DNA of 6,471 bases from NCBI GenBank assembly GCA_017453085.1, contig JAFTKV010000192.1, forward strand, positions 1 through 6,471, in the 5' to 3' direction. A program made the position numbers and the translations under genes. This stretch comes from Clostridia bacterium. Lineage in GTDB: Bacteria > Bacillota > Clostridia > Oscillospirales > CAG-272. Every line of letters begins with the position of its first letter. The stretch's first letter is position 1. Shown here in pieces: positions 1-5,477 of this stretch. A model generated the notes under the pieces. It did not search any database and was not told the origin of the DNA. It was given only the letters and a program-made list of their open reading frames with translations.

Positions 1-156
1 GAATCAAAATCCGATTGGTGGATCAATGGCTGCAAATTGATTGTTTCTGATAACAAATGCATTTTAAAGTGCTTCTTAAGAATTGTGGCAGAAATTACAT
101 TGATGACTCTTTTGTTGTTCGCAAAATTCCAGATCAAATGTTCTGTAGAGGAATAA
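1..156 (+). CDS. Possible C-terminal fragment of an unrecognised protein, cut by the window edge
   Basis: Frame 1 is open from the first base to a TAA at 154-156, giving 51 residues that begin ESKSDWWINGCKLIVSDN and end KCSVEE. A hydrophobic run (ITLMTLLLFAKF, about residues 33-44) could be membrane-associated. I do not recognise a family. The frame is AT-rich and short, and frame 2 also ends nearby (TGA at 38-40), so which frame is coding here, if any, is uncertain. No terminator hairpin follows the stop. It may equally be a decayed gene end or non-coding DNA. Confidence 0.25.
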   Translation, partial: ESKSDWWINGCKLIVSDNKCILKCFLRIVAEITLMTLLLFAKFQIKCSVEE

Positions 157-348
157 ACATATCAAACAGTAATACAAGTTACGATCTTCTTCTCCATCCC
201 CAAACTGCCATTCAAGTGTATCATATGTTTAATATTTAGACCACCTCTTAAGTTGACGTTTTCTTCACTTTCACCTCGATTTTTGACCTTTTCACTCGTT
301 TTAGCCCAAAATCGCAGGGGTGGTAGACAAAAATACACCTCAAAACTA
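157..348. other. AT-rich intergenic stretch with no supported gene
   Basis: Short frames are open on both strands here, but none has a ribosome site or recognisable sequence. On the + strand the region from about 250 to 300 is T-rich, with two loosely similar CTTT(T)CAC-type stretches. I see no terminator, no tRNA and no clear repeat. The right end runs into the promoter at 349-377. Confidence 0.4.
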
Positions 349-377
349 TAGACAAATGCCAAACAATGTGATATAAT
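349..377 (+). promoter_or_regulatory. Extended -10 housekeeping promoter for the 410-916 gene
   Basis: The -35 box TAGACA (349-354) is separated by 17 bases from a perfect -10 box TATAAT (372-377). TG at 369-370 makes it an extended -10. The predicted start point lies near 384, about 26 bases before the ATG at 410, and the ribosome site AAGGAG (396-401) lies between them. Confidence 0.75.
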
Positions 378-409
378 TTAAGTACCAAACTTTCCAAGGA
401 GATAAAAAT

Positions 410-916
410 ATGCTTAACAAAAAATCTTTGTTCAACATCGTCTATGCGATCGGATTGATCGGAGCTGTTATGGCGTGCTTTGGTATGCTGAACGAATTCC
501 TCAACGTTGCACAGCTTTATGATGTTTATATTCCAAACACGCACAACTTTAGTGAGGAAAATTATTGGATTCCGTTACTTTATTATTTCTTTGCCTTCGT
601 CATCAGTGCCTTTGCGGTAACGATGGTTATCTTACAAATACTGAACGTACTGAAAGAGCGTCGCATAGTAAACATCAGCATCATTGCCGCCTGCGGTATA
701 CTGTTTTTAATGTCTTGTATTTTGGTTTTATTGCTGCGCTACGATGTCGACTACCACGAATACTACCTACAGTACTATGATTACTTGATCGTCTATTCCC
801 TTCGTTCGGGCGTTTTGTCCTTTATCGCCAACATGGGCATTATTCTGTTCTGCAACAGAATTGACGCCAAATCGAACACTGTACCCACCGAGGAACAAAC
901 CAACGAACAGTTATAA
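410..916 (+). CDS. Hypothetical four-helix integral membrane protein
   Basis: This is a 168-residue protein of unknown function. Four hydrophobic segments are visible at about residues 8-28, 54-80, 86-109 and 127-148. A positive LKERR turn (81-85) between helices 2 and 3 suggests that both ends and this turn are cytoplasmic. The two outer loops are rich in Tyr and acidic residues (about 31-53, and the Tyr-rich 111-126). The C-terminal tail is polar (SNTVPTEEQTNEQL). There is no signal peptidase site or catalytic motif. The ATG is supported by AAGGAG eight bases upstream and a strong promoter at 349-377. A terminator at 941-970 closes it as a single-gene unit. The overall look is that of the many small four-helix membrane proteins of Clostridia; I cannot name a family. 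Confidence 0.8.
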   Translation: MLNKKSLFNIVYAIGLIGAVMACFGMLNEFLNVAQLYDVYIPNTHNFSEENYWIPLLYYFFAFVISAFAVTMVILQILNVLKERRIVNISIIAACGILFLMSCILVLLLRYDVDYHEYYLQYYDYLIVYSLRSGVLSFIANMGIILFCNRIDAKSNTVPTEEQTNEQL

Positions 917-940
917 AGCTCCTAAGTACACTCTCATCCG

Positions 941-970
941 AAAAAGCCAAGTCGCGAGACTTGGCTTTTT
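941..970. terminator. Strong bidirectional intrinsic terminator
   Basis: The sequence is a perfect 13-base inverted repeat: AAAAAGCCAAGTC (941-953), loop GCGA, GACTTGGCTTTTT (958-970). The A-run and T-run make it work on either strand. It lies 24 bases after the 410-916 stop and insulates the next operon. Confidence 0.93.
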
Positions 971-994
971 GAGTTGCATCCGCCGATCGTATTA

Positions 995-1023
995 TTGACT
1001 TTTATGCGATAGCGTGATATAAT
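995..1023 (+). promoter_or_regulatory. Extended -10 housekeeping promoter of the three-gene membrane/binding-protein operon
   Basis: TTGACT (995-1000), a 17-base spacer and TATAAT (1018-1023), with TG at 1015-1016. The predicted start point is near 1030. The ribosome site AAAGGAGG (1053-1060) and ATG at 1066 follow. The sequence GTGATATAAT is identical to that at the 410-916 promoter. Confidence 0.85.
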
Positions 1024-1065
1024 AATGGCAGATCACAATCGCTTCAACGTCTAAAGGAGGATATT

Positions 1066-1284
1066 ATGGAACTACTGATAGTAGTATTAGTTCTCTTTCC
1101 TTGTTTTTCCTGTGTGGCATTTATTTCGTGCTTGATCGAATTTATCCGCACGCCGAAATCCAATGCGGAAAAACGCAAGCAAAAACGCACTTCTCTTATC
1201 ACAGCAAGTATTGTGATGGGCGTAAACCTGGCGATCCTTCTTGCTCTGTTCGTCTTTGCTATGTTAGCACTCACCCATATGTAG
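1066..1284 (+). CDS. Small two-helix membrane protein (72 aa), first gene of the operon
   Basis: The protein has 72 residues and unknown function. Helix 1 spans about residues 3-26 and helix 2 about 44-68. They are joined by a short, very basic loop (KSNAEKRKQKR, 31-41), so the loop should be cytoplasmic and both ends outside. Nothing in it is catalytic. The start is well supported by AAAGGAGG five bases upstream and a strong promoter at 995-1023. The next small gene starts 12 bases after its TAG, and that gene's ribosome site overlaps the stop codon, so the two are co-translated. Its place before a membrane-anchored binding protein suggests a partner role, but that is inference. Confidence 0.75.
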   Translation: MELLIVVLVLFPCFSCVAFISCLIEFIRTPKSNAEKRKQKRTSLITASIVMGVNLAILLALFVFAMLALTHM

Positions 1285-1296
1285 GGAGGCGAGAGA

Positions 1297-1437
1297 ATGA
1301 ACGATAAGCTTTTTCGCAGGATCCTTTTCATTTTAATCGCCCTTTGCATTGTAGGAACAATTACGTTTGTGGCATATTCCCTCTATCTGCGCGCCGATTG
1401 CTCGATTATCTCCTACATTGCCAACGAAAGCTGGTGA
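1297..1437 (+). CDS. Tiny single-helix membrane protein (46 aa), second gene of the operon
   Basis: This is a 46-residue frame from ATG (1297) to TGA (1435-1437). It begins MNDKLFRRILFILIALCIVG and ends SYIANESW. A basic N-terminus (K4, R7, R8) is followed by one hydrophobic segment at about 9-30, so it should sit N-in, C-out as a bitopic micropeptide. The ribosome site GGGAGG (1284-1289) lies seven bases upstream, which is good support for so short a frame. Its stop is one base from the ATGATG start of the binding-protein gene, so the three genes form a tight coupled set. I recognise no family. Most automatic gene finders could miss it because the upstream extension of the next frame overlaps it. 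Confidence 0.65.
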   Translation: MNDKLFRRILFILIALCIVGTITFVAYSLYLRADCSIISYIANESW

Positions 1438-1438
1438 G

Positions 1439-2410
1439 ATGATGAAGATCGACGGTCTCAAGCTCATACGGCAGATCGCGCTTTTGATGGCGGTGGTCTG
1501 CTCCTTTGCGCTGTTCGATTTTGCGATTTTCCAACTATTTACCAAGCGCTGTCTTCCCTCCTACGGTGACGGAATGCAGGCAAAATCCATTGATCTTGCT
1601 GAATATCATCCCTTTGATGAGGATTCCAAGATCGTGAAGCTGAAATCCAATCTGCAGCTGGAAGGGGATCTACCCATCATTGACGGAGCTGCTGCGCTAT
1701 ATCCTGTATTTTCAGCATTCGTTCACGCCAACTATCCCGAATCGTCGGTGGAATTCGACGGCGAGAACTATACCGTGTACAGCAAGCTTCAATACACCAA
1801 CACCCGCGGCGCATATCAACGGATCGTGGACGGTGAGATTGATATTGCCATCTGCGTTGCACCGTCCGACGAGCAGCTGGAGTACGCAAAGGCTACGGGA
1901 GTGGATTTAGAGTTCATTCCCATTGCACGAGAAGCATTCGTTTTTCTGGTGAATGCCAATAACTCGATAGACAACCTGACTACGCAAGAAGTAAAAGACA
2001 TTTATGCGGGAAAATACAAAAACTGGAAGGAGCTGGGCGGTCCTGATCGACTGATCTCTCCCCTGACCCGTAACGAAGGCAGCGGAAGCCAGTCCGCTCT
2101 GCTGAACTTCCTGGGCGACACCGAAATCGCCGCCGATTACGACAGCTTTTTCGGAAGCGCCATTGGCTTCTCCTTCCGTTTTTACGTGGAAGGAATTGTA
2201 GAGGACGGTGGCGTGAAGATGCTTTCGCTGAATGGGGTCTATCCCAGTGCAGAGAACGTGGCGAACGGAAGCTATCCTATCATCAATGAAATCTATGCAG
2301 TTTACCGCAAAGACAATCCTAATAAAAACGTGAAGTTGTTGGTGGATTGGATGTTATCTGAACAAGGACAGCAGATCGTAGAGGAGAGTGTGTATTGTCG
2401 GGTGAAATAA
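1439..2410 (+). CDS. Membrane-anchored PstS-like substrate-binding protein
   Basis: This is a 323-residue extracellular solute-binding protein of the PstS/phosphate-binding type (PBP_like_2 fold). An uncleaved-looking helix at about residues 12-34 is followed by a linker and the two-lobed binding domain (about 78-323). Family landmarks are DGAAALYP (82-89, first anion-loop position), PIAREAFVFLVN (161-172), GKYKNWKELGG (191-201) and RNEGSGSQ (211-218, the equivalent of the ligand-binding GSGT/R loop). Cys21 is not in a lipobox (the preceding residues are AVV and the hydrophobic run continues), so anchoring is by the helix. The frame is open from 1367, but ATG 1439 (or 1442) is the better start: the upstream part is a shadow of the 46-residue gene. 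There is no good Shine-Dalgarno, so translation is probably coupled. No pstC, pstA, pstB or phoU is adjacent, and the ligand is unknown. Confidence 0.85.
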   Translation: MMKIDGLKLIRQIALLMAVVCSFALFDFAIFQLFTKRCLPSYGDGMQAKSIDLAEYHPFDEDSKIVKLKSNLQLEGDLPIIDGAAALYPVFSAFVHANYPESSVEFDGENYTVYSKLQYTNTRGAYQRIVDGEIDIAICVAPSDEQLEYAKATGVDLEFIPIAREAFVFLVNANNSIDNLTTQEVKDIYAGKYKNWKELGGPDRLISPLTRNEGSGSQSALLNFLGDTEIAADYDSFFGSAIGFSFRFYVEGIVEDGGVKMLSLNGVYPSAENVANGSYPIINEIYAVYRKDNPNKNVKLLVDWMLSEQGQQIVEESVYCRVK

Positions 2411-2474
2411 CGCTCTTGACAAGTTCTCCAAAATCTGTTATAATAAATCCGTCCCCTATCGGGGCGGATTTATT
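2411..2474 (+). repeat. Promoter-dyad module, copy 1
   Basis: This 64-base sequence recurs at 4207-4270 with only four differences, all in the -35/-10 spacer (GTT versus ACC, and one A/T). It contains the promoter at 2416-2444 and the dyad at 2440-2476. Similarity extends a few bases left (AATAA before CGCTC, with one indel), so the copy abuts the TAA of the binding-protein gene. It does not extend to the right. Confidence 0.9.
2416..2444 (+). promoter_or_regulatory. Perfect consensus promoter upstream of the sigma-factor gene
   Basis: TTGACA (2416-2421), 17 bases, TATAAT (2439-2444), with TG at 2436-2437. This is a full match to the housekeeping consensus, with an extended -10. The predicted start point is near 2450-2452, inside the left arm of the dyad. 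The first downstream terminator is only about 60 bases away (2488-2511), before the sigma-factor gene at 2585. Confidence 0.88.
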
Positions 2475-2476
2475 AT
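2440..2476. promoter_or_regulatory. Long dyad overlapping the -10 box and start point (operator or hairpin), copy 1
   Basis: The arms are ATAATAAATCCG (2440-2451) and CGGATTTATTAT (2465-2476), with inner CCCC (2453-2456) and GGGG (2461-2464), loop TATC and one bulged T. The left arm includes most of the -10 box, so a transcript starting at about 2451 could keep only the inner CCCC/GGGG hairpin. An operator is therefore plausible. For transcripts coming from the binding-protein gene it could fold fully as a hairpin, though the 3' side is not a clean U-tract. Confidence 0.7.
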
Positions 2477-2487
2477 TAATTCATTTG

Positions 2488-2511
2488 CCGCAACATTCGT
2501 TGCGGTTTTTT
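2488..2511 (+). terminator. Intrinsic terminator between the module promoter and the sigma-factor gene
   Basis: CCGCAAC (2488-2494), loop ATTC, GTTGCGG (2499-2505), then six T (2506-2511). It would end the binding-protein operon. It would also stop transcripts from the promoter at 2416-2444 after about 60 bases, which makes it a candidate attenuator for the sigma-factor gene. Confidence 0.85.
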
Positions 2512-2530
2512 CGAATTTTTTCCTAATCTC

Positions 2531-2547
2531 TTGCAATCAAATTGCAA
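2531..2547. promoter_or_regulatory. Perfect 7-3-7 palindrome in the sigma-factor leader
   Basis: TTGCAAT (2531-2537), CAA, ATTGCAA (2541-2547). It lies between the terminator and the ribosome site AAGGAG (2570-2575). The short symmetric arms look like a protein-binding half-site pair rather than a stable RNA hairpin. No convincing -10 box is placed to make this region a promoter. Confidence 0.4.
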
Positions 2548-2584
2548 ATTCATGCACTTATATGGATGAAAGGAGTGAAGCAGT

Positions 2585-4198
2585 ATGAAATCTGAGCATC
2601 TCGAAGAGCAGTATCTGACCCTCTACACCGAGGAATTTATGGAGAAGGTATTCTACTTTTGCCTGCGGAAATGCGGAACGCAGGATGCGGCGGAGGAGCT
2701 GGCCGCCGACATTTCGCTGAACGTCATTTCGGCGATCCGCAAAGGACAACTTCCCCATCACTTTACATCGTGGGTCTGGCAGATCGCACGCAATCGCTAT
2801 GCCAGATGGGCAGATGCAAAGCACCGCCGCGACGAATCGGTATCCGGAACCGATCTCGCCGATTTTGCGAACACAATGGCTGACGAAGAGCCCTCGCCTG
2901 AAGATGCGATGGTATCACGGGAACAGCTTTCCCTGCTCCGCCGCGAGCTTGCGTTCATCAGCGAAGAGTATCGCACTCTGCTGGTTGCCTACTACCACGA
3001 GAATCGCCGGATCGAAGAGATTGCGCGCTCACTGGGAATCCCCAAAGGCACCGCCCTATCCAGACTGCAACGCTCCAGAAAAATTCTGAAAGAAGGTATG
3101 AATATGGCAAGAGAATTTGGTATCAGAAGCTACAAACCCGAGGATATCGCGTACAGTACCAATTGTGCGAAAACCGGAAGCAAAAATCAGCCCTACAGCA
3201 TTATGGAGCATAACCTCTATACGAACATCATGCTGGAAGCGTACGGCAATCCTTCCACCGCCGAAGCGTTGGCGATGGAGCTGGGCATTGCGCTTCCTTA
3301 TATGCAAAGTGAGCTGGATTATCTCACTCGCGAGACTTTTCTCGTTAAAAATAGCGACAAATATGAAACCGCGATCCCCATTGTCAGCCGAAGTGCGCAG
3401 GAGCAAGTGCATATTGCGCAGCTGACGATCGCTCCCGATCTTATGCGAGTATTGGGAAAATTTGTTGAACGGCTGAACGATGCATTTCTTGCAAAGGAGT
3501 ATATTTACTACGGCACTTACCAAGACTTTGAAAGTGCGAAGTGGACGCTTCTGATGCGCGCATATGACTATTTCACCTACAAAAATCTCCCCAGCAGACA
3601 GGACACATCCCGTCCCGACGGCGGCGAGTGGGATATGGTCGGTTTCCAGAATTATAGTGCTTTAGAACCCAATTTCGTTGGAAACCACTTTAGCGGCGGA
3701 TGCTTTCAGCAGTTCAAGTATTGCTTTGACGGTATTGCAGAGCGCACTCCGAATCGACTGAGCGACGAGGTTTGCGAGGTTCTGCGGGACTGCGTTTGCG
3801 GCAAGGTCGATTTGCAGAAGAAGGAAATTTTGGATTCATTGACCGAATACGGTTATCTTCGTCGGGAGGGTGAAGATTATTTCCCCAACATCATAGTGCT
3901 TCGCGTGCACGAAATCAATCGAATTGTTGATGAGTTTGATGATAATACCCGAGCAGAATTGTCTATGCTGGCAGATCAAGCAAGGGAGCTGTGTGAAAAG
4001 CTTTACCGTCAAATCAGTGATATAATCAAGGCAGATCTTCCGATTCGCATTGCAGAGGACGAACATCAGCACCAGACGGTTGTCGTACACTGCTATCATA
4101 GCCGTGGGTACGTTATAGCGGAAGCACTGCGATCCGGTTGGCTGAAGCCTGCGAATGAAGTCAGCCCCGCTATCGGTGCGCATCTCTTCCTCGTTTGA
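2585..4198 (+). CDS. ECF-type sigma-70 factor with a ~360-residue C-terminal extension
   Basis: The protein has 537 residues, about three times a normal ECF sigma factor. The N-terminal third is sigma: region 2 at about 12-84, with TSWVWQIARNRYARW (61-75), and region 4 at about 114-170, with the helix-turn-helix RRIEEIARSLGIPKGTALSRL (141-161). A linker (about 171-205) leads to an extension of unrecognised family. Residues 223-268 resemble a winged helix (STAEALAMELG, then the hydrophobic IPIVS strand). Residues 391-437 resemble a second one (NRLSDEVCEVLRD, EILDSLTEYGYLRREGEDYF). Residues 440-537 are mixed helical, with several Cys and His. No membrane segment or adjacent anti-sigma gene is present, so the extension may itself sense a signal. 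AAGGAG lies nine bases before the ATG. A terminator and a palindrome upstream suggest conditional expression. Confidence 0.82.
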   Translation: MKSEHLEEQYLTLYTEEFMEKVFYFCLRKCGTQDAAEELAADISLNVISAIRKGQLPHHFTSWVWQIARNRYARWADAKHRRDESVSGTDLADFANTMADEEPSPEDAMVSREQLSLLRRELAFISEEYRTLLVAYYHENRRIEEIARSLGIPKGTALSRLQRSRKILKEGMNMAREFGIRSYKPEDIAYSTNCAKTGSKNQPYSIMEHNLYTNIMLEAYGNPSTAEALAMELGIALPYMQSELDYLTRETFLVKNSDKYETAIPIVSRSAQEQVHIAQLTIAPDLMRVLGKFVERLNDAFLAKEYIYYGTYQDFESAKWTLLMRAYDYFTYKNLPSRQDTSRPDGGEWDMVGFQNYSALEPNFVGNHFSGGCFQQFKYCFDGIAERTPNRLSDEVCEVLRDCVCGKVDLQKKEILDSLTEYGYLRREGEDYFPNIIVLRVHEINRIVDEFDDNTRAELSMLADQARELCEKLYRQISDIIKADLPIRIAEDEHQHQTVVVHCYHSRGYVIAEALRSGWLKPANEVSPAIGAHLFLV

Positions 4199-4211
4199 CG
4201 AATAAGCGCTC

Positions 4212-4240
4212 TTGACAAACCCTCCAATATCTGTTATAAT
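4212..4240 (+). promoter_or_regulatory. Perfect consensus promoter of the GH43 gene
   Basis: TTGACA (4212-4217), 17 bases, TATAAT (4235-4240), with TG at 4232-4233. The predicted start point is near 4247, giving a leader of about 44 bases. The ribosome site GAGGTGA (4280-4286) lies just before ATG 4291. Unlike copy 1, no terminator intervenes. Confidence 0.88.
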
Positions 4241-4270
4241 AAATCCGTCCCCTATCGGGGCGGATTTATT
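4238..4270. promoter_or_regulatory. Dyad overlapping the -10 box and start point, copy 2
   Basis: AATAAATCCG (4238-4247) and CGGATTTATT (4261-4270), with inner CCCC/GGGG (4249-4252, 4257-4260), loop TATC and a bulged T. It is the same as copy 1 but the outer stem is two pairs shorter. It could be an operator, a 5' mRNA-stabilising hairpin, or a leaky terminator for sigma-factor transcripts. Confidence 0.65.
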
Positions 4271-4290
4271 TGTATTTATGAGGTGAACTT

Positions 4291-5226
4291 ATGCAACTGA
4301 TCAATTGCCCGATTCATCCCACCCAGCCCGACCCCTATATCATCAAATCGGGCGGAAGATATTACATCTATGCTACCGGCGCGGACGGCGTACACGGCTA
4401 CTCCTCCGACACGCTCACCGGCGAGTGGAAGTACGAAGGTATCATCCTTACCTACAAGCACTACAAGGAATACTGGGCTCCTTCCGTGATCGAGCTGGAG
4501 GGTAAATTCTACCTCTACTGCTCCATCATCATCGACGAGGCCGAGCCCGATCCTGCCGACCATCATCACATTATGCACGTAGCGGTAGCGGACAATCCTA
4601 TGGGTCCTTTCAGCGAGCCGAAGCCCATTCTGCCGCCCTTCTCTATCGACCCTCACGTAGTTCAGACTGAGACCGGTCTGTTCATCTACTACTCCACCAA
4701 TCACTATGACGTGGATCGTGTGGGCACCTGCATTGTAGTAGATCGTCTGCTGGATCCCTTCACGCCCGAAGGAAAGCCCGTGACCGTGGTAGAGCCTACG
4801 CTGGACGAGGAAATCTTCCTCCGCGACCGTTTCAAGGAAGGTCAGCACTGGCACACTATTGAGGGCGCATTCCACTTCATCGAGGGCGATTGGCAGTATC
4901 TGATGTACTCGGGCAACTGCTACGAAAAGCCCACCTATTACGTTGGCTATGCCCGGGCGAAGACTACCGAGCAGGATCTGACCAAGGTAAAGTTTGAAAA
5001 GTATCCCGATGCCAATACATATTTGCCCGTACTTTGTGCCAACGATTTCGAGGAAGGCACCGGTCATCACTCCATGATCAAAGAGGACGGACAGTGGTAT
5101 GCCATCTACCACGGCCGAGACTACGGTGCCGAGGACTCCACCGGTGAACGCAGAAATGCACGCATTTGCAAGATCAACGTTTGCGACGGTGTGCTGACTG
5201 CCGAACGGTATCCCGATAAGCTTTAA
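4291..5226 (+). CDS. Glycoside hydrolase family 43-type five-bladed beta-propeller enzyme
   Basis: This is a 311-residue single-domain enzyme of the GH43 type (arabinofuranosidase, xylosidase or arabinanase activities are usual in the family; the substrate cannot be told here). Expected landmarks are present in order: the general-base Asp14 in HPTQPDPYII; the conserved YWAPSV (61-66); the pKa-modulating Asp120 in FSIDPHVV; the general-acid Glu191 in HTIEGAFHF; and GTGHHSM (257-262), with the His usually near the metal or active site. No signal peptide or carbohydrate-binding module is present, so it should act in the cytoplasm on imported oligosaccharides. The start is fixed by GAGGTGA just upstream. 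It has its own promoter-dyad module and a terminator right after the stop. No sugar transporter is adjacent. Confidence 0.9.
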   Translation: MQLINCPIHPTQPDPYIIKSGGRYYIYATGADGVHGYSSDTLTGEWKYEGIILTYKHYKEYWAPSVIELEGKFYLYCSIIIDEAEPDPADHHHIMHVAVADNPMGPFSEPKPILPPFSIDPHVVQTETGLFIYYSTNHYDVDRVGTCIVVDRLLDPFTPEGKPVTVVEPTLDEEIFLRDRFKEGQHWHTIEGAFHFIEGDWQYLMYSGNCYEKPTYYVGYARAKTTEQDLTKVKFEKYPDANTYLPVLCANDFEEGTGHHSMIKEDGQWYAIYHGRDYGAEDSTGERRNARICKINVCDGVLTAERYPDKL

Positions 5227-5234
5227 CAAATGCG

Positions 5235-5259
5235 AAAACCACCCCAAGGGGTGGTTTTT
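5235..5259. terminator. Bidirectional terminator between convergent units
   Basis: AAAACCACCC (5235-5244), loop CAAG, GGGTGGTTTT (5249-5258) plus a further T. It sits nine bases after the GH43 stop and three bases beyond the TAA (5262-5264) that ends the extended DUF5662 frame on the - strand, so it serves both units. Its position supports that TAA as the original gene end. Confidence 0.9.
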
Positions 5260-5261
5260 CG

Positions 5262-5477
5262 TTATTTCTTCTTCGTTTTCCACTCTTTCAGCAATCGCTT
5301 GGTCTCGGCAAAGGCTGCCGCTTCCCCTTCGTCTGCAAGGAGTTGGAGCAGGCGCTCCAGTTCAGCGGCGGTGCTCGGGTGCATAGTGTTCTTTGCGTTA
5401 CCACGTAGGAAATACAATAGCGAAGCATCGTCCTGATAGTCCTTGCACTTGTAGATCTTGCAAGCGGCAACACGGTC
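5262..5477 (-). pseudogene. C-terminal part of the DUF5662-like gene, downstream of an in-frame TGA
   Basis: Directly after the TGA at 5478-5480 the same frame stays open for 71 codons to TAA (5262-5264). The translation starts DRVAACKIYKCKDYQDDASL, contains MHPSTAAELERLLQLLADEG and ends KEWKTKKK. It reads as the normal C-terminal part of the DUF5662 family as I recall it (a Cys-Asp-Arg segment, then an MHP motif and a Leu-rich helix). There is no frameshift and no second stop. With the upstream part the protein would have about 180 residues, the usual family size. It has no ribosome site of its own. Confidence 0.7.

Larger units (their letters stand above)
4207..4270 (+). repeat. Promoter-dyad module, copy 2
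   Basis: This is the second copy of the module at 2411-2474, with 60 of 64 bases identical and no gaps. The -35, the -10 and the whole dyad are unchanged. Only the promoter spacer differs. It starts eight bases after the sigma-factor TGA and ends 20 bases before the GH43 ATG. Confidence 0.9.

Noticed and set aside
57..239. 60-codon + strand frame near the left edge
   Set aside because: There is no Shine-Dalgarno sequence before its ATG, no recognisable sequence, and it overlaps another weak frame in AT-rich DNA.
162..544. Two overlapping - strand frames across 162-362 and 248-544
   Set aside because: The second runs antisense into the well-supported 410-916 gene. Neither has a ribosome site or family likeness.
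1367..1438. Upstream extension of the PstS-like frame to an ATG at 1367
   Set aside because: The extra 24 residues are not signal-like and have no ribosome site, and the stretch codes for the 46-residue protein in another frame. Start 1439 or 1442 places the membrane helix at the N-terminus.
1439..1535. Possible lipoprotein signal around Cys21 of the PstS-like protein
   Set aside because: The residues before the Cys (AVV) do not fit a lipobox, and the hydrophobic segment continues well past it. A membrane anchor fits better.
3056..3523. 155-codon - strand frame inside the sigma-factor gene, and similar shorter ones
   Set aside because: They are antisense shadows of a continuous 537-codon gene and have no start signals.
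4276..5283. 335-codon open frame on the - strand opposite the GH43 gene
   Set aside because: It is almost exactly antisense to a gene with clear GH43 catalytic motifs. Its product is low-complexity and Gly/Val-rich with no family likeness, and there is no promoter or ribosome site. It arises from codon usage of the real gene.
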